DNA of 64,000 nucleotides from Flavobacterium sp. LHD-85 (GCF_030929595.1 NZ_JAVFVR010000016.1:124001-188000); one strand, 5' to 3'. Counted from the first letter of the stretch, positions 9,644 through 18,525 are shown. Notes: generated from the sequence alone by a model not told the origin. Made by a program: numbers and translations.

Positions 9644-10735
9644 ATGAAAAAAGCATTTCACATTTTAGCCGCGATGTTAACAAGTTCTTTTGCCTTTGCC
9701 CAAGAAGAGGAAGCAGCAGCTCCCCCAGCAACCACATGGGGAGGTTCTGCAGATGCGTACTATAAATATGATTTTTCAAAACAAATGAATGGATTGACGA
9801 GCTTTACCAACTCACAGAATTCATTCGAATTAGGAATGGCGTCGATCGAAGCGGGTCATACTTTTGGAAAAGCTTCAGTTTTTGTAGACTTAGGTTTCGG
9901 AAAAAGAGCAGCAGAATTTTCATATAACGAAACACCAGATAAAGATGCAAGTGCAAAATTTATGATTAAACAATTATTTTTTACATATAATTTGACTGAT
10001 GAATTTAAAGTAGTAGCAGGTAGTTTCGGAACTCATATCGGTTATGAACTATTAGATGCAGTAGATAACAAAAACTACAGTATGTCTTATGCGTTTTCTT
10101 ACGGACCGTTTTTTAATACTGGGGTTAAAGCGCAATATACTTCTGGTAAATTTACAGCCATGTTAGGATTAACCAACCCGACTGACTTTAAATCGGCTAT
10201 GGATGCAGGGACTTATCAAAAAACGTTCATAGGGCAAGTAGGATATATAGGCGATACAGGAAGTGCTTATTTGAATTTTACAACAGGAAGTAGTAACCCG
10301 ATACCAGGAAGCACAATTCCAGTTTCGGACGAAAATAAAACACAGTTTGATTTAACAGCTTCAAAAACAATTTCAGATAGTTTTTCACTTGGGTTAAATG
10401 CAACTTATGCTAAAACAACAAATGATTTTGACAGCACTTTAGATGGAGACTGGTTTTCTTTGGTAGGATATGCTACTTATACTTTCAATCCAGCATTGCT
10501 TTTAGCTTACAGAATGGAATATTTTGATGCTAAAGATGCAGCGCCAAGTTTAGGAACTTTGTCAGGATCAAATGTATTTGCTAACACAGTTTCTTTAAAC
10601 TACAAAGTTGGGAAACTAACCATAATTCCTGAGCTAAGATACGATGCGGCATCTGAAGATATTTTCTTAGATAAAGATGCATTGCCAACAGGCGGAAGTT
10701 TCTATGCCTTAATTGCAACAACATACTCTTTCTAG
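9644..10735 (+). CDS. Putative outer-membrane beta-barrel porin (BBP2/OmpL-like)
   Basis: 363-residue secreted barrel protein with a signal peptide ending SFAFAQ and a short acidic/proline linker (EEEAAAPPATTWGG). Alternating aromatic/polar strands run to a C-terminal TYSF ending with terminal Phe, the usual outer-membrane insertion signal. Phrases such as DLGFGKRA, LFFTYNL and AGSFGTHIGYEL resemble the putative beta-barrel porin-2 family. It is monocistronic, with a long upstream leader and its own terminator. The substrate is unknown; in related genomes such porins often sit near nitrogen transport genes, but no such gene is present here. Confidence 0.75.
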   Translation: MKKAFHILAAMLTSSFAFAQEEEAAAPPATTWGGSADAYYKYDFSKQMNGLTSFTNSQNSFELGMASIEAGHTFGKASVFVDLGFGKRAAEFSYNETPDKDASAKFMIKQLFFTYNLTDEFKVVAGSFGTHIGYELLDAVDNKNYSMSYAFSYGPFFNTGVKAQYTSGKFTAMLGLTNPTDFKSAMDAGTYQKTFIGQVGYIGDTGSAYLNFTTGSSNPIPGSTIPVSDENKTQFDLTASKTISDSFSLGLNATYAKTTNDFDSTLDGDWFSLVGYATYTFNPALLLAYRMEYFDAKDAAPSLGTLSGSNVFANTVSLNYKVGKLTIIPELRYDAASEDIFLDKDALPTGGSFYALIATTYSF

Positions 10736-10750
10736 AGATAAAGATTGATA

Positions 10751-10807
10751 TTTTTTTTTTTTTTTTTTGGAGCTGTCGAAACATATTAATGTTTTGGCAG
10801 CTTTTTT
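10751..10807 (+). terminator. Terminator hairpin preceded by an 18-T run
   Basis: Arms AGCTGTCGAAACAT and ATGTTTTGGCAGCT (10771-10802, with two G-T type mismatches) followed by T6. The stem is directly preceded by a homopolymer of 18 T at 10751-10768, a likely polymerase-slippage site. Confidence 0.8.
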
Positions 10808-10812
10808 ATTTG

Positions 10813-10875
10813 TTTCAAGTTTCAAGTTTCAAGTTTCAAGTTTCAAGTTTGAAGTTTGAAGTTTGAAGTTTGAAG
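10813..10875. repeat. Heptanucleotide tandem repeat, 5 x TTTCAAG then 4 x TTTGAAG
   Basis: Nine perfect 7-base units without interruption; the fourth base switches from C to G after the fifth unit. Located between convergent transcription units, downstream of the porin terminator. It could be a slippage-prone satellite. Confidence 0.95.
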
Positions 10876-10891
10876 TTGAACAGGCGATACT

Positions 10892-10958
10892 CATTCCGTA
10901 GGAATGTTTTGTCGGTAGATTTGAATTGATTGCCGCGCGCTACGTTCCGTAGGAACGT
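10892..10958. repeat. Two small hairpins sharing the core TTCCGTAGGAA
   Basis: CATTCCGTAGGAATG at 10892-10906 and ACGTTCCGTAGGAACGT at 10942-10958 are perfect inverted repeats with a GTA loop and compensating changes (A-T versus C-G pairs) in the stem. This looks like a dispersed palindromic repeat family. Confidence 0.8.
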
Positions 10959-10995
10959 TTGATGTAGGGTTCGAAAATAAGAAATCTTTCATGAT

Positions 10996-11040
10996 AAAAA
11001 AAAAAGCGTTTCTATGTTTTTTTACAGAAACGCTTTTTTT
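10996..11040. terminator. Bidirectional terminator between porin and amidase genes
   Basis: Arms AAAGCGTTTCT and AGAAACGCTTT with A-runs on one side and T-runs on the other, so it can stop transcription from both the plus-strand porin side and the minus-strand amidase operon. Confidence 0.85.
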
Positions 11041-11057
11041 ATTTAATTATTGAGGGT

Positions 11058-11963
11058 TTATTGGACTTGTTTTTTATAAATCGAATAAATAGTGTCAATT
11101 GTTTTTCTATCTAAAACAGAGGTTGCATCGGTTTGAATATAATGAAGTTTAAATGCTTGAATCGCTGCGGTTAGATTTTTGGTGTTGTAACCGATTATTC
11201 TTAGCGCAGGTTCGATTTTAAAATCAAATGGAGCTGGTTCTAAGACTTCGTCTTGCCAGATTCCGAATCCTTTTTCTGCTAAGGTTTTCCATGGAAACAA
11301 CGCACTTGGGTCTTGTTTTCTTCCCGGGGCAATATCAGCGTGGCCTAAAAAGTTTTGTGTCGGAATATTGTAATCTTTTTTTAGCTTAGTTAATAAAGCG
11401 ACTAAACTGCTGATTTGTGCTTCCGTAAAAGGCTTGAATCCGTTATTGTCCAATTCAATTCCTATTGAACAAGAATTTAAATCGGTTGTTTTTCCCCAAG
11501 TTGAATTTCCAGCATGCCAAGCTCTAAGGTAGTCATTAAGCATTTGCACTACTTTTCCGTTTTCAGAAATGATATAATGGGCGCTTACCTGAGTCTTGGT
11601 TTTTGTAAAAGTATTGATCGTCTGCTGAACAGAATCTTGAGCAGTATGATGAATAATAACAAAGCTTGGTTTTCTTAAATTGAAATTTACAGTACCAATC
11701 CATTCAGTATTTATTCCGTTTTGTAAATAAGTAGAATTTGTTTTAGATAAAGTATCTTTTACAATTCTCAGCTGCTGCGCATATGAAGTGTCAATAACAA
11801 CAGGTGAAACTGCTGGAATTGGTTTGGCTTCTTTGCTTGTAATCTGGTTTTCCAAATTTTTCAGCTGTTGATCATAAGCTTTTTCAGTATTCTTGTACGG
11901 ATTTGTGGAACAAGCACTTACAATAACAGCTAAAATTAGATAACAAAAATGTTTTTTTGTCAT
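11058..11963 (-). CDS. N-acetylmuramoyl-L-alanine amidase lipoprotein (Amidase_2 type)
   Basis: Zinc amidase that cleaves the bond between N-acetylmuramic acid and the stem peptide, probably on recycled or imported muropeptides. The lipobox VSAC places the lipid Cys at residue 18. The catalytic domain (about 95-235) has the zinc motif FVIIHHTA (H105/H106), the WHAGNSTW loop, SIGIELDNNG, and FLGHADIAPGRKQDP with the second zinc His (H208) and the Asp. A C-terminal extension of about 70 residues may be a peptidoglycan-binding-like helix bundle (IQAFKLHY). The 301-residue length fits AmiD-type enzymes. It is the last gene of a three-gene unit after rimO, 28 bases downstream of its neighbour. Confidence 0.92.
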   Translation of the reverse strand: MTKKHFCYLILAVIVSACSTNPYKNTEKAYDQQLKNLENQITSKEAKPIPAVSPVVIDTSYAQQLRIVKDTLSKTNSTYLQNGINTEWIGTVNFNLRKPSFVIIHHTAQDSVQQTINTFTKTKTQVSAHYIISENGKVVQMLNDYLRAWHAGNSTWGKTTDLNSCSIGIELDNNGFKPFTEAQISSLVALLTKLKKDYNIPTQNFLGHADIAPGRKQDPSALFPWKTLAEKGFGIWQDEVLEPAPFDFKIEPALRIIGYNTKNLTAAIQAFKLHYIQTDATSVLDRKTIDTIYSIYKKQVQ

Positions 11964-11991
11964 AATTCGTTGTTTTATAGGTTAATAACGA

Positions 11992-12549
11992 TTATTCTGA
12001 TATTTTCGTATCTGGGGTTTCTTTTACTTCTTTTGAATCTTCTTTAGAATCTTTATCTTTTTTCTTTTTTGATTTGGTCTTTTTTACTTCTTTTAAAGTA
12101 TTCATGAATGTTTTGTACTTTTCAACTTGGTCTGGATTTAAAAAGGCTGTAACTTTTTTATCAGTACTTTCGCGTAAAGCTTTTATCTGCTCAATTTTTT
12201 GATCTTGACTGCTGCTTTCGTTTTTTAATAAAATTCCTTGTTCTCGAATACTATCGGCTAGAACGTTTGTAATAGCAATTGCCTGTAATTCATCAAGATT
12301 TACTTGCGGTTTCATTTGTTCTACAATAATTCCTGCAGTTTCTTCAGGTGGAGTTTCTTTAGGTTTGCTTTGAGAACCCTGTTGCTGTCCAGCCATCATG
12401 CTTCTGTCCATACCCATTCCGCCTCCTCTTCCGTAACCACTGCCATAACCGTTACCGTAGCCATTATTGTATCCTCCTCCATATTGAGCAGAAACAGTAA
12501 AAGTGAATAAGCCAAAAACTAAAATAAATAAAGTTTGAAAAGGTTTCAT
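11992..12549 (-). CDS. Small secreted protein with Gly/Tyr-rich N-terminus and Spy/CpxP-like helical part
   Basis: 185 residues from the chosen start MKPFQTL, which begins a normal signal peptide (cleavage near TVSAQ). A longer in-frame start nine codons upstream would put charged residues before the signal and was not used. After the signal comes a GYGNGYGSGYGRGGGMG stretch, then a helical region (about 75-150) with NPDQVEKYKTFM, which recalls the LTPEQ-type motif of Spy/CpxP-like periplasmic proteins, and finally a Lys/Asp/Glu-rich tail. The function is not established. It lies 42 bases downstream of rimO and 28 upstream of the amidase. Confidence 0.65.
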   Translation of the reverse strand: MKPFQTLFILVFGLFTFTVSAQYGGGYNNGYGNGYGSGYGRGGGMGMDRSMMAGQQQGSQSKPKETPPEETAGIIVEQMKPQVNLDELQAIAITNVLADSIREQGILLKNESSSQDQKIEQIKALRESTDKKVTAFLNPDQVEKYKTFMNTLKEVKKTKSKKKKDKDSKEDSKEVKETPDTKISE

Positions 12550-12591
12550 AAAAGTATTTTTATCTGTGATTAACAATTGTTCAGCGTAAAT

Positions 12592-13905
12592 TTAAGCAGG
12601 TTCCCCGTATAAATCAAATTCTGTTGCTTCAATTATCTTGATATTAACAAATTCTCCTGTTTTTACATAATGTTTAGAAGCATCGATTAGAACTTCATTG
12701 TCAACATCTGGACTGTCAAATTCTGTACGGCCAACAAAATGAGCGCCTTCTTTTCTGTCAATAATGCATTTATATACTTTGCCAACTTTCTCCTGATTTA
12801 AATCCCAAGAAATTTGAGATTGCAATTCCATAATTTCGTTTGCTCTCGCTTGTTTTACATCATCTGGAACGTCATCTTCTAATAAATAAGCATGAGTATT
12901 TTCTTCGTGGGAATAAGCAAAACATCCCATTCTGTCAAATTTCATTTCCTGAACAAAATCTTTTAAAATTTCAAAATCTTCTTGAGTTTCACCTGGGTAA
13001 CCTACAATAAGAGTAGTTCTAATTGCCATTCCAGGAACTGCTGCGCGGAAATCTTTTAACAACTGAGTTGTTTTTGCTTGAGTTGTGCCACGACGCATTG
13101 ATTTCAAAATTGAATCTGAAATGTGTTGCAACGGGATATCAATATAGTTACAGATTTTAGGTTCACGTTTCATTACTTCCAAAACATCCATAGGGAAGCC
13201 AGTAGGGAAGGCGTAGTGTAAACGAATCCATTCAATTCCGTCTACTTTTACCAAAGCTTCAAGTAGTTCGGCAAGATTTCTCTTTTTATAAAGATCAAGA
13301 CCGTAATAAGTTAAGTCTTGAGCAATTAAGATTAATTCTTTAACTCCGTTTTTAGCTAATCCTTCAGCTTCTTTAACCAATTTTTCAATTGGTTGAGAAA
13401 CGTGAGAACCTCTCATTAGCGGGATAGCGCAAAAACTGCAAGGTCTATCGCATCCTTCGGCAATTTTCAAATACGCATAATTTTTTGGAGTTGTAGTTAA
13501 ACGTTCTCCAAGTAATTCGTGTTTGTAGTCGGCTCCAAGAGCTTTTAATAGCTGAGGTAGTTCTGTAGTTCCAAAGTATTGGTCAACGTTCGGAATTTCT
13601 TTTTCTAAGTCTGGTCTGTAGCGCTCAGACAAACATCCTGTTACAAAAACTTTGTCAACAAGTCCTTTGTCTTTTTTGTCTGCATATTCCAAAATCATAT
13701 TTACCGATTCTGCTTTTGCATTATCAATAAATCCGCAAGTATTAATTACAATAATGTTTCCTTCTTTTTCTGCAGGAGCTTCATGTTCAACCTCTTTTCC
13801 ATTCGCGCGAAGCTGTCCCATTAGGACTTCACTATCATAAACATTTTTTGAACACCCAAGAGTGATTACGTTAATTTTGTTCTTTTTTAAAGACTTGGTT
13901 CTCAT
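12592..13905 (-). CDS. rimO: Ribosomal protein S12 methylthiotransferase RimO
   Basis: Radical SAM enzyme that adds a methylthio group to an Asp of ribosomal protein S12. The N-terminal MTTase domain carries three cluster cysteines (C18 in LGCSKN, C57 in NTCGF, C91 in TGCLSER). The radical SAM motif CDRPCSFC (C152, C156, C159) follows, and the C-terminal TRAM domain spans about residues 375-437. At 437 residues it has the usual length. LGCSKN and MRGSHVSQP point to RimO rather than MiaB. First gene of the unit; a -7 element lies 20 bases upstream of the start. Confidence 0.96.
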   Translation of the reverse strand: MRTKSLKKNKINVITLGCSKNVYDSEVLMGQLRANGKEVEHEAPAEKEGNIIVINTCGFIDNAKAESVNMILEYADKKDKGLVDKVFVTGCLSERYRPDLEKEIPNVDQYFGTTELPQLLKALGADYKHELLGERLTTTPKNYAYLKIAEGCDRPCSFCAIPLMRGSHVSQPIEKLVKEAEGLAKNGVKELILIAQDLTYYGLDLYKKRNLAELLEALVKVDGIEWIRLHYAFPTGFPMDVLEVMKREPKICNYIDIPLQHISDSILKSMRRGTTQAKTTQLLKDFRAAVPGMAIRTTLIVGYPGETQEDFEILKDFVQEMKFDRMGCFAYSHEENTHAYLLEDDVPDDVKQARANEIMELQSQISWDLNQEKVGKVYKCIIDRKEGAHFVGRTEFDSPDVDNEVLIDASKHYVKTGEFVNIKIIEATEFDLYGEPA

Positions 13906-13924
13906 ACTTTTATAAATTGGAGTG

Positions 13925-13932
13925 CAAAATTA
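13925..13932 (-). promoter_or_regulatory. -7 promoter element of rimO
   Basis: TAATTTTG on the minus strand, matching the Bacteroidota TAnnTTTG consensus, 20 bases upstream of the rimO start codon. Confidence 0.6.
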
Positions 13933-14056
13933 CACTTTTTTTATTCAAACTACGCTAGTTTGCAGTTTGTTTTAGCTGTTTTTTATGAAGTTAACTGGTT
14001 TGGTTACTTGTGTTTTTCGAGTTGGATTTAAAAACAAGTGTTTTTTTAAAAGGATA

Positions 14057-14091
14057 AAAAAAATCCGTCAAGGAAAAACCTGACGGAAATT
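14057..14091 (-). terminator. Terminator of the FadL-like gene
   Basis: Arms CCGTCA (14065-14070) and TGACGG (14081-14086), extended by CC/GG pairing, with a T-run on the minus-strand side. It lies just downstream of the stop codon at 14116. Confidence 0.8.
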
Positions 14092-14115
14092 TCAATCATC
14101 TATTTTGATTTCTAA

Positions 14116-15699
14116 TTACAATTCAAATAATAAAGTCATAGTAACATTGTTTAATTTCGAAGTAATGTTAGCTCCGTCAGTGAATCCTCTTGTAAAGAAA
14201 CCTTGATTTGAATCTCTTTCTAAATAAGAGTAAGCTAGGTCTAATTTTGTAGATCCAAAATTATAACCCAAACCAGCAGAATAGCTGTTTAATTCTCCAA
14301 CTGTAATTCCGTTTTTATAAGGACTTCCTTCATAACGGTATCCGCCTCTTAAGCTTAATTGTTTGATTTTGTATTCAGCACCTATACGAAGCTCTCCAGT
14401 GCTAGTTAGAGTGTTATCTATTTCATTGTTAATGCCGCCAAAGCCCGCATTGCTTGGTTTGAATTTAGCGTTTCCGTAATTTCTTATGCCATAATCAATA
14501 CTTAATAATCCTGATTTTCCAAAAATATATGCAGCACTAAAAGTCCATCTATCAGGTGTTTGTAAAGTATAAGATTCATATACGTTTACTACATTAGGGG
14601 CTACATTAGCATTGACAATTGGTCCGCCTGCAGCTTGTCTCGTTGTGTATAGGCTTTGTGAAAGCTCATCGTACAATTCATACCAAGTGTTAGATTCGTA
14701 TGCTACACCCAGTCTAAAATTGTCAGTTACTTTTCCGATTGCTCCAAGTTGGAAAGAAAAACCATTTCCATAAGTATATAAATCATTATTGAATCTTATG
14801 CTTGATATTGTTTCGTTTGATGTGAGCACACCATTGTTGGTTTCGTAAAAACTTGTTGATCTCCTATAATCTGTGACATGAACATTTAAATTTGCTCCTA
14901 AATATAGTCGATCTTTATAAGATGTAGCGATATTGAAGCTTACTTTACTATTATAGCCTCTTGAGTAAATATCGTTAGTTTGGTAATAGTTTGTATTTTG
15001 GCCTTTTGGGACATTTGTTGAATAAGTGCTATTAGGATTATTAACATCATCAATATTCATAATATATCCTTGATATCCTAATAAAGCTTGTTGAGCTGAA
15101 AAACCACTTAGGTTTGGATATTGTGCATTTGGGAAATTAGACCCTAGATGCTGATATAAGTCGGTTATAGTTTCGTTGGGTAGAGTATTGACAAGTTGAT
15201 GTGGAACTGGTGCTCCTCCATTGCTATAGTTTCCATAATCTAAAAAATACGCGTCAACCGAATGGTTAAGGTTTGTTCCTGCCGAGAAAACTTCATTGTT
15301 GAAATTATTGGTGTTCTCATAAGTTGCACCAATTGAAATTTTATTCCAACCTACATTAGGGTTGTGATTTTTAAATACAAAAACACCTCCAGCTTGATTT
15401 AAGATAAAAGAGTTTTCTTTGTCTGATGTTTGAGTTCCGTTGTAATTAGAATTGTTTTTAATGTTCTGATTGCTAAAGGTTACTCCAACTTGATTGCTGT
15501 TAAAAATCGCTGATCCGGCAGGGTTAACGCTTAAAGCAGAGATGTCTCCTCCAACAGCTCCAAAAGCACCACTCATGGCTCTATAGCGTGCAGTTCCGGT
15601 AAGGTTTTCTTGAGAATAACGTAAAGCATCTGAGACTTCTTGAGAATATGACGCGCTGACAGTTAGTCCTGTTATTAATAGGAAAAGTATTTTTTTCAT
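14116..15699 (-). CDS. OmpP1/FadL/TodX-family outer-membrane channel
   Basis: Outer-membrane barrel that admits hydrophobic compounds such as long-chain fatty acids. The signal peptide ends ASYSQE. The N-terminal hatch has the family hallmark with TARYRAMSGAFGAVGGD and ALSVNPAGSA. The rest is a barrel of about 480 residues ending VTMTLLFEL. At 527 residues it is close to FadL relatives in Bacteroidota. It lies 42 bases downstream of the Tyr/Gly-rich lipoprotein gene and shares its promoter, with its own terminator. The substrate is inferred from the family only. Confidence 0.88.
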   Translation of the reverse strand: MKKILFLLITGLTVSASYSQEVSDALRYSQENLTGTARYRAMSGAFGAVGGDISALSVNPAGSAIFNSNQVGVTFSNQNIKNNSNYNGTQTSDKENSFILNQAGGVFVFKNHNPNVGWNKISIGATYENTNNFNNEVFSAGTNLNHSVDAYFLDYGNYSNGGAPVPHQLVNTLPNETITDLYQHLGSNFPNAQYPNLSGFSAQQALLGYQGYIMNIDDVNNPNSTYSTNVPKGQNTNYYQTNDIYSRGYNSKVSFNIATSYKDRLYLGANLNVHVTDYRRSTSFYETNNGVLTSNETISSIRFNNDLYTYGNGFSFQLGAIGKVTDNFRLGVAYESNTWYELYDELSQSLYTTRQAAGGPIVNANVAPNVVNVYESYTLQTPDRWTFSAAYIFGKSGLLSIDYGIRNYGNAKFKPSNAGFGGINNEIDNTLTSTGELRIGAEYKIKQLSLRGGYRYEGSPYKNGITVGELNSYSAGLGYNFGSTKLDLAYSYLERDSNQGFFTRGFTDGANITSKLNNVTMTLLFEL

Positions 15700-15741
15700 T
15701 TTGATAAGTTTTAGTTCGAATTTAAGTGTGCTGAAGAAAGG

Positions 15742-16749
15742 TTATCTTCTTCCTCCGCCACCGCCACCAGATCTCATTCCGCCACCGCCGCCACCGCCGC
15801 TGTATGATCTAGAGCCGCCTCCGCCTCCCATGCTAGGAGAGTAGCTTCTTGATGAGCTGCTGTTGCTTGGTGTATAGCTTCTAGAAGAGCCATTGTTGTA
15901 GTTAGGCGTGTAGCTTCTGTTTGTTGTGGTATTTCCGCTATTATTATAAGATCTTCTGTTGCTATAGTTGTAATTAGAGCCGTTGTTGTAATTTCCTCGA
16001 TTTGTAAATGTAGGACTAGTGGTTCCTCTGTTTAAAGTAGAAGTTCTTCTAAAATCAGAGTAGCTGTTAGATCTATTTGTGGTGTAATTTCTGTTTGTTG
16101 TGTAATCTCCCCTATTAGTAGTGTATCCTCTATTAGTGGTGTAGTTTCTATTGGTTGTGTATCCTCTATTGGTGCTGTAATTTCTGTTGTAAGCATAGTT
16201 TCTGTCTCCGTAATAAGCTGCAGATCCTCTTCTTCCATAGTTATAAGAATAGTTGTAGCCATATCCATAATATGGATATCCCCATCCTGGGTAGCCCCAT
16301 CCAGGGTAGCCCCATCCTGGATATCCCCATCCGTAGTAAGGGTAGCCCCATCCGTAATAGCCATAGCCGTAATAAGGGTATCCCCATCCAAATCCGAATG
16401 ACCATGTTGGGGTAGTGTAGAAGCTTACAGATACATCAGAACTGCTGCTTCCCCAAGCTGGATAACCTGTTGAAGCGGTTTGAGTGCTATCTGAATAATT
16501 AGTATAATTGTCAACATCAGTGAAAATTTCAGTTGACTGATTGTCATCTTGCAGTGATCTGAAATATTCTTTGTATTGGTTGTTTGTACCAGTAGTTTGC
16601 GCATATTTTACAGATGAGCCACCATAAACACCATCATTATCGTAATAAGAGGAGTTTTGGTAAGAACCACACGATGCTAGCAATAAACTCAGTAATCCAA
16701 TTAAGTAAAAATGATTAGAGTTTTGGCGGAGTGAAAGGTAAGTTTTCAT
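15742..16749 (-). CDS. Low-complexity Tyr/Gly/Asn-rich lipoprotein
   Basis: 335-residue lipoprotein (lipobox LLLASCGS, Cys 27). After a polar region come tandem aromatic repeats of the type GYPGWGYPGWGYP (about residues 125-165), then Asn/Arg/Thr repeats of the type NYTTNRGYTTNRG (about 190-235), then Ser/Tyr repeats and a C-terminal run of Gly with Arg. The DNA shows matching short tandem repeats around 16280-16380. No enzyme motif is visible; such sequences suggest a surface or structural, possibly adhesive or aggregating, protein. It is the first gene of a unit with the FadL-like channel, with a -7 element 31 bases upstream. The start gives a good signal peptide. Confidence 0.75.
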   Translation of the reverse strand: MKTYLSLRQNSNHFYLIGLLSLLLASCGSYQNSSYYDNDGVYGGSSVKYAQTTGTNNQYKEYFRSLQDDNQSTEIFTDVDNYTNYSDSTQTASTGYPAWGSSSSDVSVSFYTTPTWSFGFGWGYPYYGYGYYGWGYPYYGWGYPGWGYPGWGYPGWGYPYYGYGYNYSYNYGRRGSAAYYGDRNYAYNRNYSTNRGYTTNRNYTTNRGYTTNRGDYTTNRNYTTNRSNSYSDFRRTSTLNRGTTSPTFTNRGNYNNGSNYNYSNRRSYNNSGNTTTNRSYTPNYNNGSSRSYTPSNSSSSRSYSPSMGGGGGSRSYSGGGGGGGMRSGGGGGGRR

Positions 16750-16779
16750 ATCTGTGGTGTTTTTTATTGTTGCACATTA

Positions 16780-16787
16780 CAAAATTA
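16780..16787 (-). promoter_or_regulatory. -7 promoter element of the Tyr/Gly lipoprotein unit
   Basis: TAATTTTG on the minus strand, 31 bases upstream of the start codon at 16749. Confidence 0.55.
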
Positions 16788-16851
16788 GTTAGTTTTGTCA
16801 AACTATTTAGTTAAAATTGTTTAAAACAAAATTTGTGCCAAAATATATAAT

Positions 16852-18330
16852 ATGAGTAAGAACCTCACTACAAGATCAGAAGATTATTCGAAATGGTATA
16901 ACGAACTGGTTGTAAAGGCAGATCTAGCTGAAAATTCAGGAGTTAGAGGATGTATGGTAATAAAACCATACGGATATGCTATTTGGGAAAAAATGCAAGC
17001 TGAGTTAGATCGTATGTTCAAAGAAACTGGACATCAAAATGCGTATTTCCCTTTGTTTGTGCCGAAAAGCATGTTTGAGGCGGAGGAAAAGAATGCTGAG
17101 GGATTTGCAAAAGAATGCGCGGTTGTAACGCATTATAGATTAAAAAATGACGAGGAAAGACCAGGAAAATTAATGGTTGATCCAAATGCAAGATTGGAGG
17201 AGGAGCTTATTGTTCGTCCAACAAGTGAAGCAATTATTTGGTCTACATATAAAGGATGGGTGCAATCTTATAGAGATTTGCCTTTATTGATTAATCAGTG
17301 GGCCAATGTGGTTCGTTGGGAAATGCGTACGCGCTTGTTTTTGAGAACTGCTGAGTTTTTATGGCAAGAAGGGCATACTGCTCATGCTACAAAAGAAGAA
17401 GCACTGGAAGAATCAGAAAAAATGATGAATGTTTATGCTGAATTTGCTGAAAACTTTATGGCAATTCCAGTTGTTAAAGGTTTTAAAACCGAAACGGAAC
17501 GTTTTGCTGGTGCAGATGAAACATATTGTATCGAGGCATTAATGCAAGACGGAAAAGCATTGCAAGCAGGGACATCTCACTTCTTGGGTCAAAACTTTGC
17601 AAAAGCATTTGACGTTAAGTTCGCTAATGCCGAAGGAAAACAGGAACATGTTTGGGGAACTTCTTGGGGAGTATCTACTCGTTTGATGGGGGCGCTAATT
17701 ATGACGCATTCTGATGATCAAGGATTGGTGCTGCCTCCAAATTTGGCTCCAATTCAAGTAGTTATTGTACCTATATATAAGACTGATGAACAATTGGCTC
17801 AAATTACAGAAGCAGTTAAAGATTTGACAGCTAAATTGAGAAAATTAAAAATCACAGTTAAATTTGATGATAGAACAACTCAAAAACCAGGATTTAAATT
17901 TGCAGAATGGGAATTGAAAGGAGTGCCTGTTAGAATTGCAGTTGGTCCGAAAGATTTAGAAAACGGAACTTTTGAGGTTGCAAGACGTGATAATTTGACA
18001 AAAGAGGTTGTTGCTAGCGAAAAAATCGTTGAGCATGTAAATGATCTTTTAGAGCAGATTCAAACGGACTTATTTACAAAAGCATTAGATTATCGTAATA
18101 CTCATATTACGGAAGTAAATAGTTTTGAGGAATTTAAAGAAGTTTTAGAAGGAAAAGGAGGCTTTTTATCTGCTCATTGGGATGGAACTGCTGAGACAGA
18201 AGAGAAGATAAAAGAATTGACAAAAGCGACAATTCGTTGCATCCCTTTGGACGCTGTTGAAGAGGCGGGAACCTGCGTGTTTACTGGGAAACCATCGTCT
18301 AAAAGAGTGCTTTTTGCTAAGGCATATTAA
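16852..18330 (+). CDS. proS: Prolyl-tRNA synthetase (short, archaeal/eukaryal-like form)
   Basis: Class II synthetase charging tRNA-Pro. At 492 residues it lacks the large editing insertion found in E. coli ProS. Class II motifs include RGCMVIKPYGYAIWE, RPTSEAIIW, the motif 2 sequence VVRWEMRTRLFLRTAEFLWQ and SHFLGQNF; the C-terminus carries an anticodon-binding domain (from about 300, VVIVPIY) and the final domain ending LFAKAY with cysteines (RCIPL, GTCVF). This form is standard in Bacteroidota. Divergent from the Tyr/Gly lipoprotein gene. Confidence 0.97.
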   Translation: MSKNLTTRSEDYSKWYNELVVKADLAENSGVRGCMVIKPYGYAIWEKMQAELDRMFKETGHQNAYFPLFVPKSMFEAEEKNAEGFAKECAVVTHYRLKNDEERPGKLMVDPNARLEEELIVRPTSEAIIWSTYKGWVQSYRDLPLLINQWANVVRWEMRTRLFLRTAEFLWQEGHTAHATKEEALEESEKMMNVYAEFAENFMAIPVVKGFKTETERFAGADETYCIEALMQDGKALQAGTSHFLGQNFAKAFDVKFANAEGKQEHVWGTSWGVSTRLMGALIMTHSDDQGLVLPPNLAPIQVVIVPIYKTDEQLAQITEAVKDLTAKLRKLKITVKFDDRTTQKPGFKFAEWELKGVPVRIAVGPKDLENGTFEVARRDNLTKEVVASEKIVEHVNDLLEQIQTDLFTKALDYRNTHITEVNSFEEFKEVLEGKGGFLSAHWDGTAETEEKIKELTKATIRCIPLDAVEEAGTCVFTGKPSSKRVLFAKAY

Positions 18331-18380
18331 AAAAATATATATTTTTTTGCATTAGGTGTTGCGCAAATAAAAAATAGATG

Positions 18381-18388
18381 TATCTTTG
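18381..18388 (+). promoter_or_regulatory. -7 promoter element of the tRNA-Glu pair
   Basis: TATCTTTG, with a TTG at 18359-18361 (19-base spacing). This is a good match to the Bacteroidota housekeeping promoter, 20 bases before the first tRNA. Confidence 0.65.
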
Positions 18389-18408
18389 CATCCGCAATAC
18401 AGAAGCAC

Positions 18409-18480
18409 GGTCCGTTCGTCTATCGGTTAGGACGCCAGGTTTTCATCCTGGTAAGGGGGGTTCGATTCCCCCACGGACTA
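18409..18480 (+). tRNA. tRNA-Glu (anticodon TTC)
   Basis: 72-base cloverleaf: acceptor GGTCCGT / ACGGACT (first pair G-T), anticodon stem CCAGG / CCTGG around the loop TTTTCAT, T-arm GGGGGTTCGATTCCCCC. The CCA end is not encoded. First of a tandem pair. Confidence 0.95.
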
Positions 18481-18525
18481 CAAGTTATATTACATATTGA
18501 AAAGTTTCCAACTTAGGAGAATATT

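Noticed and set aside
10813..10875. CRISPR-like array
   Set aside because: Units are seven bases and contiguous without spacers; no cas genes are seen.
15742..16749. Open frames on the other strand and in another frame of the low-complexity lipoprotein gene (for example around 16032-16415)
   Set aside because: They are by-products of the repeat sequence and lack starts, signals or recognisable domains.
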